From the NCBI GenBank assembly GCA_964636655.1, contig CAZWTK010000005.1, positions 16,524 to 80,523 of the forward strand: DNA of 64,000 nucleotides, read 5' to 3'. The notes below the pieces were generated by a model. It saw only the letters and a program-made list of their open reading frames with translations, had not been told where the DNA came from and made no database searches. This DNA comes from Fen-549 sp964636655. Lineage in GTDB: Bacteria; Actinomycetota; Thermoleophilia; Gaiellales; Gaiellaceae. Of the stretch, positions 18,008-27,877 are shown piece by piece. The number at the start of each line of letters is the position of its first letter. Positions within the stretch are counted from its first letter, which is position 1. The translations under genes and the position numbers were made by a program.

Positions 18008-19381
18008 TCAGGAGCTCGGGATGAGTACCGTGAACGTGCTGCCCTCGCCGGTTCGACTTTCGACCTCGACCCGGCCGCCGTGTGCGCGAACCAGCTCGGA
18101 CACGACCGCGAGCCCGACCCCGCTTCCCTCCGTCCCCTGTGCCCCGGACCCGCGCCAGAAGCGCTCGAAGACGTGGCCCAGCTCGTGCTCGGGAATGCCT
18201 CGCCCGCTGTCGCTGACCGTTAGCCGCGCCTCACCGCGAGCCCGCTCGACGACCAGCTCGACTCGTCCTCCGGGCGGCGTGAACTTGAGCGCGTTCGCCA
18301 GCAGATTTCGCACCACCTGTGCCAGACGCGCCTCGTCGCCCTGGACGAAAGCCGGTGCCAGATGCGCCTCCAGCTCTATCTCGGCCGCAGCGAACTGGGA
18401 TTGGTGGAGGTCGACGGCAGCGCGCGCGACCTCGGCCAGATCGACCCGCTGGCGCGTCAGCCTGAGCCCGGCCGCCTCGGCGTAGGCGAGCGCCTCCAGG
18501 TCCTCGACCAGCTTTCCCAGCCTGAGCACCTCGTCGTGGAGCGAGGAGATTCGCGCCGGCGTCGGCTTGCTGACGCCGTCGAGCATCGACTCGCACTCCG
18601 CCTGCAAGACCGTGACCGGCGTTCTGATCTCGTGCGCGACGTCCGAGACGAGTGCCTTACGCAGCTCGTCCTCACGCTCGAGATTGGATGCCATCCGGTC
18701 GACCGCGTGCGCGAGCTCGCCAAGCTCGCCGGGGGCGGAGAGATTCGCCCTAGCGCTGCGGTCTCCGCTCTCGAGGCGCCGCACGGCGTCGATCAGCCTG
18801 CGCAACGGCCGTCTGATCCAGCCGGCGACGAGCGCACCGACAAGGAGAGCGGCGGCGGCGGCGATCCCGGCTCCGACCAGGGTCGTGGTCGTCAAGGCAT
18901 GTCTGAGCTGCTTCTCCGCGGGCGGAAGCGCGTTCTTCGGAAAGCGCAGCGTCACCGTGCCCACGGACTTCCCGGAAACGACGATCGCGCTCGCCTTCTC
19001 CGCGCCCAGCTCGGAGAGCTGCGGGCTCTGACCACGACCGGCCTCCGCCGGCCGCCCGCGTCCGAGCCCCTGACCGGGCGCGAACACGCTCACACCGCTC
19101 GCGTCCTTCACCGCTAGCGCCGCCCCGGCCGCGGATGCCAGCGCGTGAGCGCCGCGAAGATCTGCGTTCGTCCAGCCGCCGGCCTCCCGGTAGGCATCCG
19201 CGAGCGCGGCGGCCGTGTCGCGCAGGGTCGCGTCGCGCTGGCGACGGACGAGATCGTTGACGTCGCCGCGACTCGTCCAGAGGATCAGCCCCGCCATGAC
19301 GGCGATGGCGACGGCGGCGACGGCGAGAAAGGCGGCGAGCAGCCGGGTCTGCAACGTTCCGAAGCTAACGCGCTCAGTCAT
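18008..19381 (-). CDS. Sensor histidine kinase
   Basis: 457 residues. Two membrane segments (about 13-34 and 170-192) frame an extracytoplasmic sensor of about 135 residues, followed by HAMP (about 193-245), the dimerisation domain with the phospho-acceptor His in SDVAHEIRTPVTVLQ, and an ATPase domain with NLLANALKFTPPGG, VSDSGRGIP and GSGVGLAVVSEL. The start overlaps the end of the response regulator gene by 8 bases, so the two are coupled. The signal is unknown. Confidence 0.94.
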   Translation of the reverse strand: MTERVSFGTLQTRLLAAFLAVAAVAIAVMAGLILWTSRGDVNDLVRRQRDATLRDTAAALADAYREAGGWTNADLRGAHALASAAGAALAVKDASGVSVFAPGQGLGRGRPAEAGRGQSPQLSELGAEKASAIVVSGKSVGTVTLRFPKNALPPAEKQLRHALTTTTLVGAGIAAAAALLVGALVAGWIRRPLRRLIDAVRRLESGDRSARANLSAPGELGELAHAVDRMASNLEREDELRKALVSDVAHEIRTPVTVLQAECESMLDGVSKPTPARISSLHDEVLRLGKLVEDLEALAYAEAAGLRLTRQRVDLAEVARAAVDLHQSQFAAAEIELEAHLAPAFVQGDEARLAQVVRNLLANALKFTPPGGRVELVVERARGEARLTVSDSGRGIPEHELGHVFERFWRGSGAQGTEGSGVGLAVVSELVRAHGGRVEVESRTGEGSTFTVLIPSS

Positions 19382-20081
19382 CTCGCTCCAATCCCAGTCG
19401 GTAACCGCCGGATAGCACCGTCAGAACGATCTCGGGACGGCGCGAGTCGCGTTCGATCTTTTGCCTCAGATTCTTGACGTGCGAGTCGATCGTCCGTTCG
19501 TAGCCCTCGAACTCGTAGCCGCGCACGCGATTGATCAGCTCGAAGCGCGAGTAGACGCGACCGGGAGTGCGCGCAAGCGCGGTGAGAACGCCGAACTCGG
19601 TCGGCGTGAGCGCGACCGAATCGCCGCGAACCGCGATCTCGCGTTTTGCCTCGTCGATCACCAGCTCGCCGCCGCCGTACGACGCAGGCCGCTCGTCCTC
19701 GGTACCGGCCCGTGCGCGGCGCAGGATGGCCTGCACGCGCAGGACGAGCTCGCGCGGACTGAAGGGCTTGGTCAGATAGTCGTCGGCGCCCAGCTCCAGG
19801 CCTCGGATGCGGTCCTCCCCGGCGGCTCTGGCGGTCAGCATCAGAATGGGAACCTGCGAGAACGCCCGCAGCTCGCGCGCGACCTCCTCCCCCGGTACGT
19901 CGGGCAGGCCGAGGTCGAGAATCACGAGCTCCGGCTCGGATCGGCGGACGATCGTGATCGCCTCGGCGCCCGACTCGGTCGTCAGCACACCGAGGCCCTC
20001 ATGCTCGAGATAGCCGCGCAGAAGATCGCGAATCTTGCGTTCGTCCTCGACGACGAGCACCGTGGAGCTACGAGACATCAT
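19374..20081 (-). CDS. OmpR-family response regulator
   Basis: About 235 residues: receiver domain with the phospho-acceptor Asp in LVILDLGLPD and the Lys in DYLTKPFSPRE, then a winged-helix DNA-binding domain (ALTPTEFGVL, ending GGYRLG). The frame is open to 20162, but the receiver begins at MSRSSTVLVVEDE, so one of the tandem ATGs at 20081 or 20078 is the start. The start region sits in a near-palindrome (CATCAT, 7-8 bases, ATGATG, 20076-20095) that could allow autoregulation. Partner of the downstream kinase. Confidence 0.94.
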   Translation of the reverse strand: MMSRSSTVLVVEDERKIRDLLRGYLEHEGLGVLTTESGAEAITIVRRSEPELVILDLGLPDVPGEEVARELRAFSQVPILMLTARAAGEDRIRGLELGADDYLTKPFSPRELVLRVQAILRRARAGTEDERPASYGGGELVIDEAKREIAVRGDSVALTPTEFGVLTALARTPGRVYSRFELINRVRGYEFEGYERTIDSHVKNLRQKIERDSRRPEIVLTVLSGGYRLGLERDD

Positions 20082-20170
20082 CTCCAATGATGATGCTCGA
20101 TCCGGACCGGGTGCGGCGCAGCGTGAAGCGCGATCGCCCGGCGAGATCGCAGGGATGATCACCTTTCGCT

Positions 20171-20695
20171 CTAAAGCTCGTCGGGCAGAAGTCCGAACTC
20201 GACGGCATCAACCCACTCGTCTGCGGGCCGGTAGGCACGGCGCTTGACGCCCTCGCGCACGAAGCCCGCGTTCTCGATCGCCGCCATGCCGTGCTCGTTG
20301 AAGCCGTAGACACCGGCCTCGAGCCGGTGATAGCCGAGATCGGAAAAGAGAACACGCGCCAACTCGCGCACGGCCGCCTTGCCCAGACCGCGGCCGCGGA
20401 AGCCGGGATGGACGGCCAAGCCGCCGACTCTGGCGATGCGGCTGCGCTTGTTCGTGCGCTCGAAGCCGATCGTTCCCACCAGCCTCCACTCCCTGTCGAG
20501 CGGCGTCTCGATCAGGAGCCGGCCAAACGCCTCGGGCTCGACCAGCGAGCGCTGGATCTCCTCCATCAGCTCCTCGCGGGTAGCGGCTCTCCCCGCTGAA
20601 AGGAAGGGCGCGACGTCCGGATCGACCTGCAGCTCGAGCAGGTAGTCCAGATCCTGGACTCCCGCTCGTCGCAGTCTCAAGCGGCGTTCACTCAT
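20171..20695 (-). CDS. GNAT N-acetyltransferase, RimJ-like
   Basis: Predicted 174 residues. The acetyl-CoA loop is VHPGFRGRGLGKAAV, followed by LGYHRLEAGVYGFNEHGMAAIENAGFVREG, which is the usual C-terminal half of RimJ/RimL-type GNATs that acetylate protein N-termini or small amines. The frame extends to 20869, but the first 58 residues do not match the family, so the ATG at 20695 is chosen. It is divergent from purL, with which it shares a 190-base spacer. Confidence 0.87.
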   Translation of the reverse strand: MSERRLRLRRAGVQDLDYLLELQVDPDVAPFLSAGRAATREELMEEIQRSLVEPEAFGRLLIETPLDREWRLVGTIGFERTNKRSRIARVGGLAVHPGFRGRGLGKAAVRELARVLFSDLGYHRLEAGVYGFNEHGMAAIENAGFVREGVKRRAYRPADEWVDAVEFGLLPDEL

Positions 20696-20872
20696 CTCGC
20701 CTCGGAGCCTAGCGGGGTCGCCTGCGTCTTTGGCTGGAACGGTCACCCGGAACACATCCCCCGGCGAGGCGCGTACGAAACGGACGGCTCGACGATGCGT
20801 CCCCGATCTCACCAGAATCGTGTCGGGAACAGAGTGCAGCGCTTCAACTACGGCCTCATCCAGGCGCACGGA

Positions 20873-20878
20873 TAGACT
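20873..20878 (+). promoter_or_regulatory. Putative -10 box (TAGACT) of purL
   Basis: TAGACT followed by exactly 8 bases and the CTG proposed as the purL start, the same hexamer and spacing as at purB (7449). It supports the CTG at 20887 as the translation start. Confidence 0.5.
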
Positions 20879-20886
20879 GAAGGCCT

Positions 20887-22998
<2,112 letters not shown>

Positions 22999-24405
22999 AT
23001 GTGCGGCATCTTCGGTATCAGAGCGCCCGAGCGCGATAACGCACGCCTGACCTATTTCGGCCTACACGCGCTCCAGCACCGCGGGCAGGAGTCGGCGGGA
23101 ATCGCCGTTTGCGACGAGGGCCGTCTCTACGGCCTCAGGGACATGGGGCTGGTGACGCAGGTCTTCAACGAGCAAAGCCTGCGAGGGCTTCACGGGCAGA
23201 TAGCGATTGGTCACTGCCGCTACTCGACCACGGGCGGTAGCCACTGGGAGAACTCCCAGCCGCTCATCCTGCGCGGTCGTGAGCGCACCGTCGCGCTCGC
23301 GCACAATGGCAATCTCACCAACGTTGAGGAGCTGCGTTCAGAGCTCGCCCGGCAGCGCGTGCGCCTGAGCACGAGCTCCGACTCGGAGATAGTCGCCGCG
23401 ATGATCGCCAACGACGAGCGCCCGCTCGAGCAGGCGGTCGCGGCGGCGATGAGTCGGCTGGTCGGCGCCTACTCGATAGTTGCTCTCGCTGAGAGCAAGC
23501 TGCTCGCCTTCCGCGACCCGTACGGCATCCGACCGCTCTGTTTCGGCCGCCTCAACGGCGACTGGGTAGTGGCTTCGGAGAGCTGCGCACTCGACCTGAT
23601 GGGGGCCGAGCTGGAGCGCGAGATCGAGCCGGGCGAGCTGGTGATCGTCGACGAGGACGGCTGCCGCCAGATACAGGCGGTCGAGCCGGCAGAGCACACG
23701 GCGCTTTGTATCTTCGAGCTCTTCTATCTGGCGCGACCCGATAGCCGCCTGCTCGACATCGAGGTGCACGGGGCGCGAGTGCGCATGGGCGAGATCCTGG
23801 CCGCCGAGTCGCCGGTAGAGGCCGATCTGGTGATGCCCATCCCCGACTCCGGCACGCCCGCCGCGATCGGCTTCTCGCGCGGCAGCGGCATCCCCTTCAG
23901 CGAAGGGCTGATCAAGAACCGCTACGTCGGCCGCACCTTCATCGAGCCCGAGCAGCGGCTACGCGACCAGGGCGTGAGGCTGAAGTTCAACCCGCTCGAC
24001 GAGGTCGCCGGCAAGCGCGTAGTGGTCGTCGACGACTCGATCGTGCGCGGCTCGACCACACGCAAGATCGTCTCGATGCTGTTCGAGGCCGGCGCGACCG
24101 AGGTGCACGTGCGCATCTCCTCGCCGCCGGTGGTCTTCCCCTGCTTCTACGGCATCGACTTCGGCGACGCCGATCAGCTGATCGCCGGCAAGAAATCGGT
24201 CGAGGAGGTGCGGCGTCACATCGGCGCGACAACGCTGGCGCACCTCTCGCTCGAGGGCCTGCAAACGGCCTCGCAACGACCTGCGACCAACTTCTGCCGT
24301 GCCTGCCTCGACGGCAACTACCCGACGCCGGTACCCGAGGGGGGCAAACTGATCAAGCTCCGCCTCGAGAAAACCGTCGAAAGTCCGCCCGCTGCGCGGG
24401 CTTGA
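22999..24405 (+). CDS. purF: Amidophosphoribosyltransferase
   Basis: First committed step of purine synthesis: PRPP and glutamine to phosphoribosylamine. 468 residues, ATG immediately after the purL stop. Mature N-terminal Cys nucleophile at C2 (MCGIFGI) with no propeptide; HRGQESAGIA and GHCRYSTTGGSHWENSQP belong to the glutaminase domain. The PRPP loop is VVVVDDSIVRGSTT. Cysteines in FPCFYGIDF and FCRACLDGNYP could ligate an iron-sulfur cluster, as in the Bacillus type. The last about ten codons and the stop lie inside a repeat hairpin (24374-24418), so the C-terminal tail is repeat-derived. Confidence 0.97.
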   Translation: MCGIFGIRAPERDNARLTYFGLHALQHRGQESAGIAVCDEGRLYGLRDMGLVTQVFNEQSLRGLHGQIAIGHCRYSTTGGSHWENSQPLILRGRERTVALAHNGNLTNVEELRSELARQRVRLSTSSDSEIVAAMIANDERPLEQAVAAAMSRLVGAYSIVALAESKLLAFRDPYGIRPLCFGRLNGDWVVASESCALDLMGAELEREIEPGELVIVDEDGCRQIQAVEPAEHTALCIFELFYLARPDSRLLDIEVHGARVRMGEILAAESPVEADLVMPIPDSGTPAAIGFSRGSGIPFSEGLIKNRYVGRTFIEPEQRLRDQGVRLKFNPLDEVAGKRVVVVDDSIVRGSTTRKIVSMLFEAGATEVHVRISSPPVVFPCFYGIDFGDADQLIAGKKSVEEVRRHIGATTLAHLSLEGLQTASQRPATNFCRACLDGNYPTPVPEGGKLIKLRLEKTVESPPAARA

Positions 24406-24477
24406 CGACTTTCGACGGCGAAAGGCATCCGGTGGATGGCGTGTTGCGAGCCGCGCCCGTCATGCGAGTCGCGGCGA
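24374..24477 (+). repeat. Two-hairpin dispersed repeat, copy A (3' end of purF)
   Basis: Hairpin 1: CCGTCGAAAGTC (24374-24385) pairs perfectly with GACTTTCGACGG (24407-24418), enclosing an inner GCCCGC/GCGGGC stem. Hairpin 2: 24448-24477, starting GAGCCGCGCCCG and ending GTCGCGGCG. It overlaps the end of purF and runs in the purF direction. Copies B, C and D are listed at 53997, 58955 and 61090. Confidence 0.8.
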
Positions 24478-24891
24478 CCCGCGTTGAGCGCGAACCTAGA
24501 GACAACCATCCGCCGTCCGCGCGCGATTGAGTGTTCGCCTCAGGCCTTCTTGCAGTTGCGCATCGTCGGGTAGGGGCCAACACATCGATTCCCCCGGGTC
24601 AGGAAGAAAACGACGGACCTGATCCCGAACAGAACGATAACGAGCAAGCCGACCAACTCGGGCCAGGGCGTCGGCTCTTTAGGCGTCGGCCGTCGCTCTC
24701 CGAACAGGTAACGCCGATGGGCTCCCAGTGCGCAGCCTCGCTTATCTTTTTGGCAGGGCGGCTCGCTGGGTCTCCGTAGGCGTAGGGGCCCCGTCTATCG
24801 GCTCCGCGTAGCACCGGCGATCCCGCGCCGCCCGTGGATGCCCCGAATAGCGCCGAGCCCAGGGCCCGGCGCTATTGAAGCTGAGGCAGCG
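24406..24891. other. 486-base region without a clear gene between purF and a small membrane protein
   Basis: It contains most of repeat copy A (to 24477). On the minus strand, 24540-24656 could encode a short membrane peptide. Upstream of that in the same frame (to about 24820) the sequence still looks partly protein-like but has no normal start codon, so this may be the remains of a decayed gene. No tRNA or other RNA gene was recognised. Confidence 0.5.
24540..24656 (-). CDS. Possible 38-residue membrane peptide or gene remnant
   Basis: A TTG start at 24656 would give one hydrophobic helix (LLVIVLFGIRSVVFFLT) and a tail GNRCVGPYPTMRNCKKA with two cysteines. The frame stays open upstream to about 24820 without ATG or GTG and without a Shine-Dalgarno near the TTG. 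It is either a very small membrane protein or the 3' end of a decayed longer gene. No family is recognised. Confidence 0.25.
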   Translation of the reverse strand: MVGLLVIVLFGIRSVVFFLTRGNRCVGPYPTMRNCKKA

Positions 24892-25104
24892 TTACTCGCT
24901 GACGTTGTGCGCCTTGGCGACACCGCGGCTGAGGATGTAGACCGCCGTGGTGACGAGATAGAACTGGAACCAGCTGCCGATCGTCAGGACGTCTGAGATC
25001 GCGATCACGATGATCGCTACCAGGAGTGCGACGAGATAGACGACGAACTCCATGTTCGGCATGCGAAGCTTGGAGAGATCGAGGGTGACCTTGTTTTCTT
25101 CCAT
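24892..25104 (-). CDS. Small two-helix membrane protein
   Basis: 70 residues of unknown function. A charged N terminus (MEENKVTLDLSKLRMPNMEF) precedes two predicted membrane helices, about 21-38 and 46-60, and a polar tail. A GGAAGGA ribosome site lies about 11 bases before the ATG. It is followed on the same strand by the purF end region and preceded by a DUF2892-type protein gene 135 bases upstream. Confidence 0.7.
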   Translation of the reverse strand: MEENKVTLDLSKLRMPNMEFVVYLVALLVAIIVIAISDVLTIGSWFQFYLVTTAVYILSRGVAKAHNVSE

Positions 25105-25239
25105 CGAGGACGGTTCCTTCCGGATCGAATGACAGGTTTGCGCATGCTCTCCTGTCCGCGGCGCGAAAGCAACCGGGAACGGCTTGCCTAGGAGGAGTGT
25201 TCGTGCCCCCCCGGCCTGGATGTGCTCGTCGGAAGGGCG

Positions 25240-25470
25240 CTAAACCGAGCCGGGATGCACGGATCTGCCGTGCGACCTCGTATCGATCCTGAGCACCTTG
25301 TAGAGCGGGCAGAAGCCGGTGGCGGAGGTCGCCAGCATCACCGCCGCAAGCGCAAGCAGAACGATCCCGGCCACGCTTCCGACCCCCACTACGACGGCGA
25401 CCACGATCGCCGCCGGCGCAACCACGAATGTCCTCGCGAGCCGATCAATCGACCCCATGTTGACTCTCAT
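25240..25470 (-). CDS. DUF2892 (YgaP-type) membrane protein
   Basis: 76 residues. The pattern MRVNMGSIDRLARTFV, two closely packed membrane segments, then ATGFCPLYKVLRIDT matches the DUF2892 family, which in some bacteria is fused to a rhodanese (YgaP) and linked to sulfane-sulfur handling. The GAGGAGAG ribosome site fixes the ATG at 25470, which overlaps the stop of the ArsR-type regulator by four bases. The pair is therefore an operon, regulator first. Confidence 0.85.
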   Translation of the reverse strand: MRVNMGSIDRLARTFVVAPAAIVVAVVVGVGSVAGIVLLALAAVMLATSATGFCPLYKVLRIDTRSHGRSVHPGSV

Positions 25471-25829
25471 CTTCGCTCTCCTCCTCGTCCGTTTCCCGTT
25501 CCCTCCAGCAGCGAGCCAAGCTCGGTGAACTGGCGCCGGAGCGTTCCGCACACCTGGTCACAGAGCGAGAACACGCCCCGATCGACGACTCGGTAGTAGG
25601 TGCGATTGCCATCCTTGCGCTTGCCGACGATGCCGGCGTCGAGCAGAACCTGAAGGTGTTTGGAAACGTTCTGCTGCGACGCGCCCGCCGCAACGACCAG
25701 CTCACCCACGCACGCCTCGCCGTCTCGTAAACGATCGAGTAGCTTGATCCGCATCGGCTCGGCGATGGCGCGGAGCCGGTGAGCGATCAGCTCGATCAGA
25801 TCGTCTGGAATGGGGTGGGGTAGGGACAT
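25467..25829 (-). CDS. ArsR-family transcriptional regulator, possible thiol or sulfane-sulfur sensor
   Basis: 120 residues with a winged helix-turn-helix: RAIAEPMRIKLLDRL, then VGELVVAAGASQQNVSKHLQVL (recognition helix) and DGNRTYYRV (wing). Cysteines at C40 (GEACVGEL), C90 and C94 (LCDQVCGTL) could act as a metal or redox site; the classic ELCVCD arsenic motif is not intact. In the BigR/SqrR/YgaV group, ArsR proteins with paired Cys control genes for sulfane sulfur, and here the neighbours are DUF2892, thioredoxin and OsmC. That role is inference. It is divergent from the thioredoxin gene across a palindrome. Confidence 0.88.
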   Translation of the reverse strand: MSLPHPIPDDLIELIAHRLRAIAEPMRIKLLDRLRDGEACVGELVVAAGASQQNVSKHLQVLLDAGIVGKRKDGNRTYYRVVDRGVFSLCDQVCGTLRRQFTELGSLLEGTGNGRGGERR

Positions 25830-25853
25830 GGTGATGTTAGGAATATACCTTAC

Positions 25854-25875
25854 TACTGTTTAGTTGTATACAGTA
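25854..25875. promoter_or_regulatory. Candidate operator TACTGT-N10-ACAGTA
   Basis: Perfect six-base inverted repeat with a 10-base spacer in an A+T-rich patch between the divergent ArsR-type regulator and the thioredoxin gene. It is the only strong palindrome in the spacer and fits an ArsR dimer site of about 22 bases controlling both directions. Confidence 0.55.
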
Positions 25876-25914
25876 TTGCCCATACACCCTTTGAGCAAAC
25901 CCGAGGAGAAAGCG

Positions 25915-26478
25915 ATGGACGTAACGAGCGAGACCTTCGAGCGAGACGTGATCGAGCGCTCGCATGAGCTGCCGGTGGTGGTCGATTTCTGGGCGCCCTG
26001 GTGTGCACCCTGCACGATGCTCGGCCCTGCGCTCGAGAAGGAGATCGAGGCGCGACGCGGCGCGGTCGAGCTGGCCAAGATCGACGTGGACGAGAACCAA
26101 GACGTCGCCGCGATGTACTCGATTCGCGGAATCCCGGCCGTCAAGGCCTTCCGCAACGGAAACGTCATCGCCGAGTTCGTCGGCGTTCAGCCCGCGCCCG
26201 CGATCGCACGCTTCCTCGATCAGCTCACCGGACCGACGGCGACCGAGCAGGTACTGGCCGAGCTGAAGAGCTCCGGCGAGGCGCCCGAGGTGGCGGCGGC
26301 ACTCGAGGCCGGCGATCACAAGCAGGCGCTCGAGCTCCTGCTCGAACAGGTCCGCAGCGGCGATGATTCGGTCAAGCAGCGGCTGGGTCGCTACATGATC
26401 GCGCTGTTCGGCGACCTCGGCGCCGAAAACCCGCTTTCGCTTCAGTACCGCCGCCAACTGGCGAGCACGCTCTACTAA
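25915..26478 (+). CDS. Thioredoxin-domain protein with TPR-like tail (YbbN/CnoX type)
   Basis: 187 residues. The thioredoxin domain (1-105) has an intact WCAPC active site with C30 and C33, and RGIPAVKAFRNG contains the cis-proline. Residues about 120-187 form helices resembling the TPR_20 tail of YbbN/CnoX proteins (GDHKQALELLLEQV). The start at ATG 25915 is set by GAGGAG 8 bases upstream; the longer frame from 25864 begins within the operator. Probably helps reduce or hold oxidised proteins. OsmC follows 30 bases downstream. Confidence 0.92.
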   Translation: MDVTSETFERDVIERSHELPVVVDFWAPWCAPCTMLGPALEKEIEARRGAVELAKIDVDENQDVAAMYSIRGIPAVKAFRNGNVIAEFVGVQPAPAIARFLDQLTGPTATEQVLAELKSSGEAPEVAAALEAGDHKQALELLLEQVRSGDDSVKQRLGRYMIALFGDLGAENPLSLQYRRQLASTLY

Positions 26479-26508
26479 CCCGACCCCGCTCGACGAAAAG
26501 AGAACGAG

Positions 26509-26952
26509 ATGCGCGCAAAGGAGTTCAACTTCCCAGTAAAGGCCGAGCGGCTCGACGACACGCGTGTCGCCACCCGCGTCGACGGCAAGCGAGAGATCGA
26601 GACCTCTTCGCCACCCGAGTTCCGGGGCAAGGACGCCACGATCTGGAGCCCTGAGGACTTCTTCGTGGGCGCCGCCGCCTCGTGTCTGGCGGTAACGCTC
26701 TCGGGCATCGCCGGGCGCCGCAACCTGCCGCTGCACGGTCTCGAGGTGTACGGCGACGGGGTGGTCGGCAGGCGCGACGACGGGACGTTCGGCTTTACGC
26801 GCATGAACCTCCGAGTCGCGATCAAGACCGACTCGGGCCACGAAGAGCTCGCGCGGGAGGTGGCCCAAAAGGCTAAGGAAGGTTGTCTGGTCACTGTCTC
26901 GCTCGCCCTCCCGATCGAGCTCGAGGTCGAGGTCGAGACGGCGCCGGCTTAA
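26509..26952 (+). CDS. OsmC/Ohr-family peroxide-detoxifying protein
   Basis: 147 residues with the OsmC fold. The reactive cysteines are C59 (GAAASCLAVTL) and C126 (KEGCLVTVSL), the standard pair that reduces organic hydroperoxides. It follows the thioredoxin gene by 30 bases with an AACGAG-type weak ribosome site, so co-expression is likely. It completes the thiol-stress module with ArsR and DUF2892. Confidence 0.92.
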   Translation: MRAKEFNFPVKAERLDDTRVATRVDGKREIETSSPPEFRGKDATIWSPEDFFVGAAASCLAVTLSGIAGRRNLPLHGLEVYGDGVVGRRDDGTFGFTRMNLRVAIKTDSGHEELAREVAQKAKEGCLVTVSLALPIELEVEVETAPA

Positions 26953-26991
26953 TGCCTATCCCGATAGGCCCTTAGAGCTCGAACAGGCGCG

Positions 26992-27789
26992 CTAGATGAG
27001 GGCTATACCGCGAAGCTCGAGCTCCAGACCGCTCTCGCGCTCCTGCGCGTGCATCCAGAGTGTCAGGTCGCTCGGCCCCTCTTCGCGCGTCCAGAGCGGC
27101 GCTTCGATCGTCCAGGCCTGCTCGCCGTCGGCGATGGCGCTGGTGAGGAGCAGCGCGATATCCGGCGGAATCGCGGGCGAAGCCCCGTAGTCGATGATCT
27201 CCTGCTCGATCTTGGCTGCCGTCTCGGGCGTGAGGACGCCTTCGTCGATCAGGTCCGGCAACTCGCGCCGCGCGAGCCGAGTGAGCAGCTCCTGCACCGG
27301 CTCGTAAAGCGACTCGGGTAGCCAGTCTCCGCGCCCGGGGAAAGCCGGATCGAGCGTCACCGTCCTCGGTAGCTCGCGCTCGAGCTCGATCGAAAGGCGC
27401 TCGCCCTCGTGCTCGTTGAGGTAGCGCAGCGCTCGAGCTGCGGCGACTCGATGCGTCGAGGCCTGTCCGAGCGGAGGATCGGCGAAGGTGAGCTTGAGCT
27501 GGTGGCGGAGCTCCGCGGCGCCGGCGACCGATAGCCAGCCCCGGCCGTTCCAGCGCTCCTCGACGTTTCCGTAGTCGAGGCCAACTCCCTCGTCGAAGTA
27601 GCGGGCCTGAGCGAGCACGTCTTCTCGGCGCAGGAAGAGGCGCCCGTCCTCTCTCGTCGGGCCGAAGGCGAAGGAGAGCGCCGTCTTCGTCCCTTCCTCG
27701 GAGCATTCGAGCGCGAGCGCGACCCAGGTTCCCGCGAAGGGCTCGCGCCCGACCAGGCAGCGCACCGCGATCGACTCGGGAATCTGCAT
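26992..27789 (-). CDS. Conserved-looking protein of unknown function
   Basis: Predicted 265-residue soluble protein, acidic, without signal peptide, membrane segments or any motif I recognise. The N-terminal half looks beta-rich (GTWVALALECSEEGTKTALS, ending near FADPPLGQ); the middle has ARALRYLNEHEGERLSIELE, and the C-terminal 90 residues look like another beta domain. A TACAAA box lies 7 bases before the ATG on the minus strand. It stands alone, divergent from purM and convergent with osmC. Confidence 0.7.
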   Translation of the reverse strand: MQIPESIAVRCLVGREPFAGTWVALALECSEEGTKTALSFAFGPTREDGRLFLRREDVLAQARYFDEGVGLDYGNVEERWNGRGWLSVAGAAELRHQLKLTFADPPLGQASTHRVAAARALRYLNEHEGERLSIELERELPRTVTLDPAFPGRGDWLPESLYEPVQELLTRLARRELPDLIDEGVLTPETAAKIEQEIIDYGASPAIPPDIALLLTSAIADGEQAWTIEAPLWTREEGPSDLTLWMHAQERESGLELELRGIALI

Positions 27790-27865
27790 CGTTTGCGTTT
27801 GTACCAGCTACGAGCCGATCGCGGAAGCCGGTCGCGATAGCGGGGCAAACAGCGGACGCGGCAAA

Positions 27866-27871
27866 TACACT
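27866..27871 (+). promoter_or_regulatory. Putative -10 box (TACACT) of leaderless purM
   Basis: TACACT followed by 6 bases and the GTG at 27878. This geometry supports the GTG over the ATG nine bases downstream. Confidence 0.45.
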
Positions 27872-27877
27872 GCCGGG

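Noticed and set aside
20696..20869. N-terminal extension of the GNAT protein
   Set aside because: The 58 extra residues have no GNAT similarity and cover the divergent purL promoter region.
24599..24814. 71-codon minus-strand frame in the spacer after purF
   Set aside because: Ser/Arg/Gly-rich with no protein-like features; the overlapping frame ending at 24540 is more convincing and itself weak.
24680..24820. tRNA-like fold in the spacer after purF
   Set aside because: No proper acceptor stem, T-loop or anticodon arm can be drawn.
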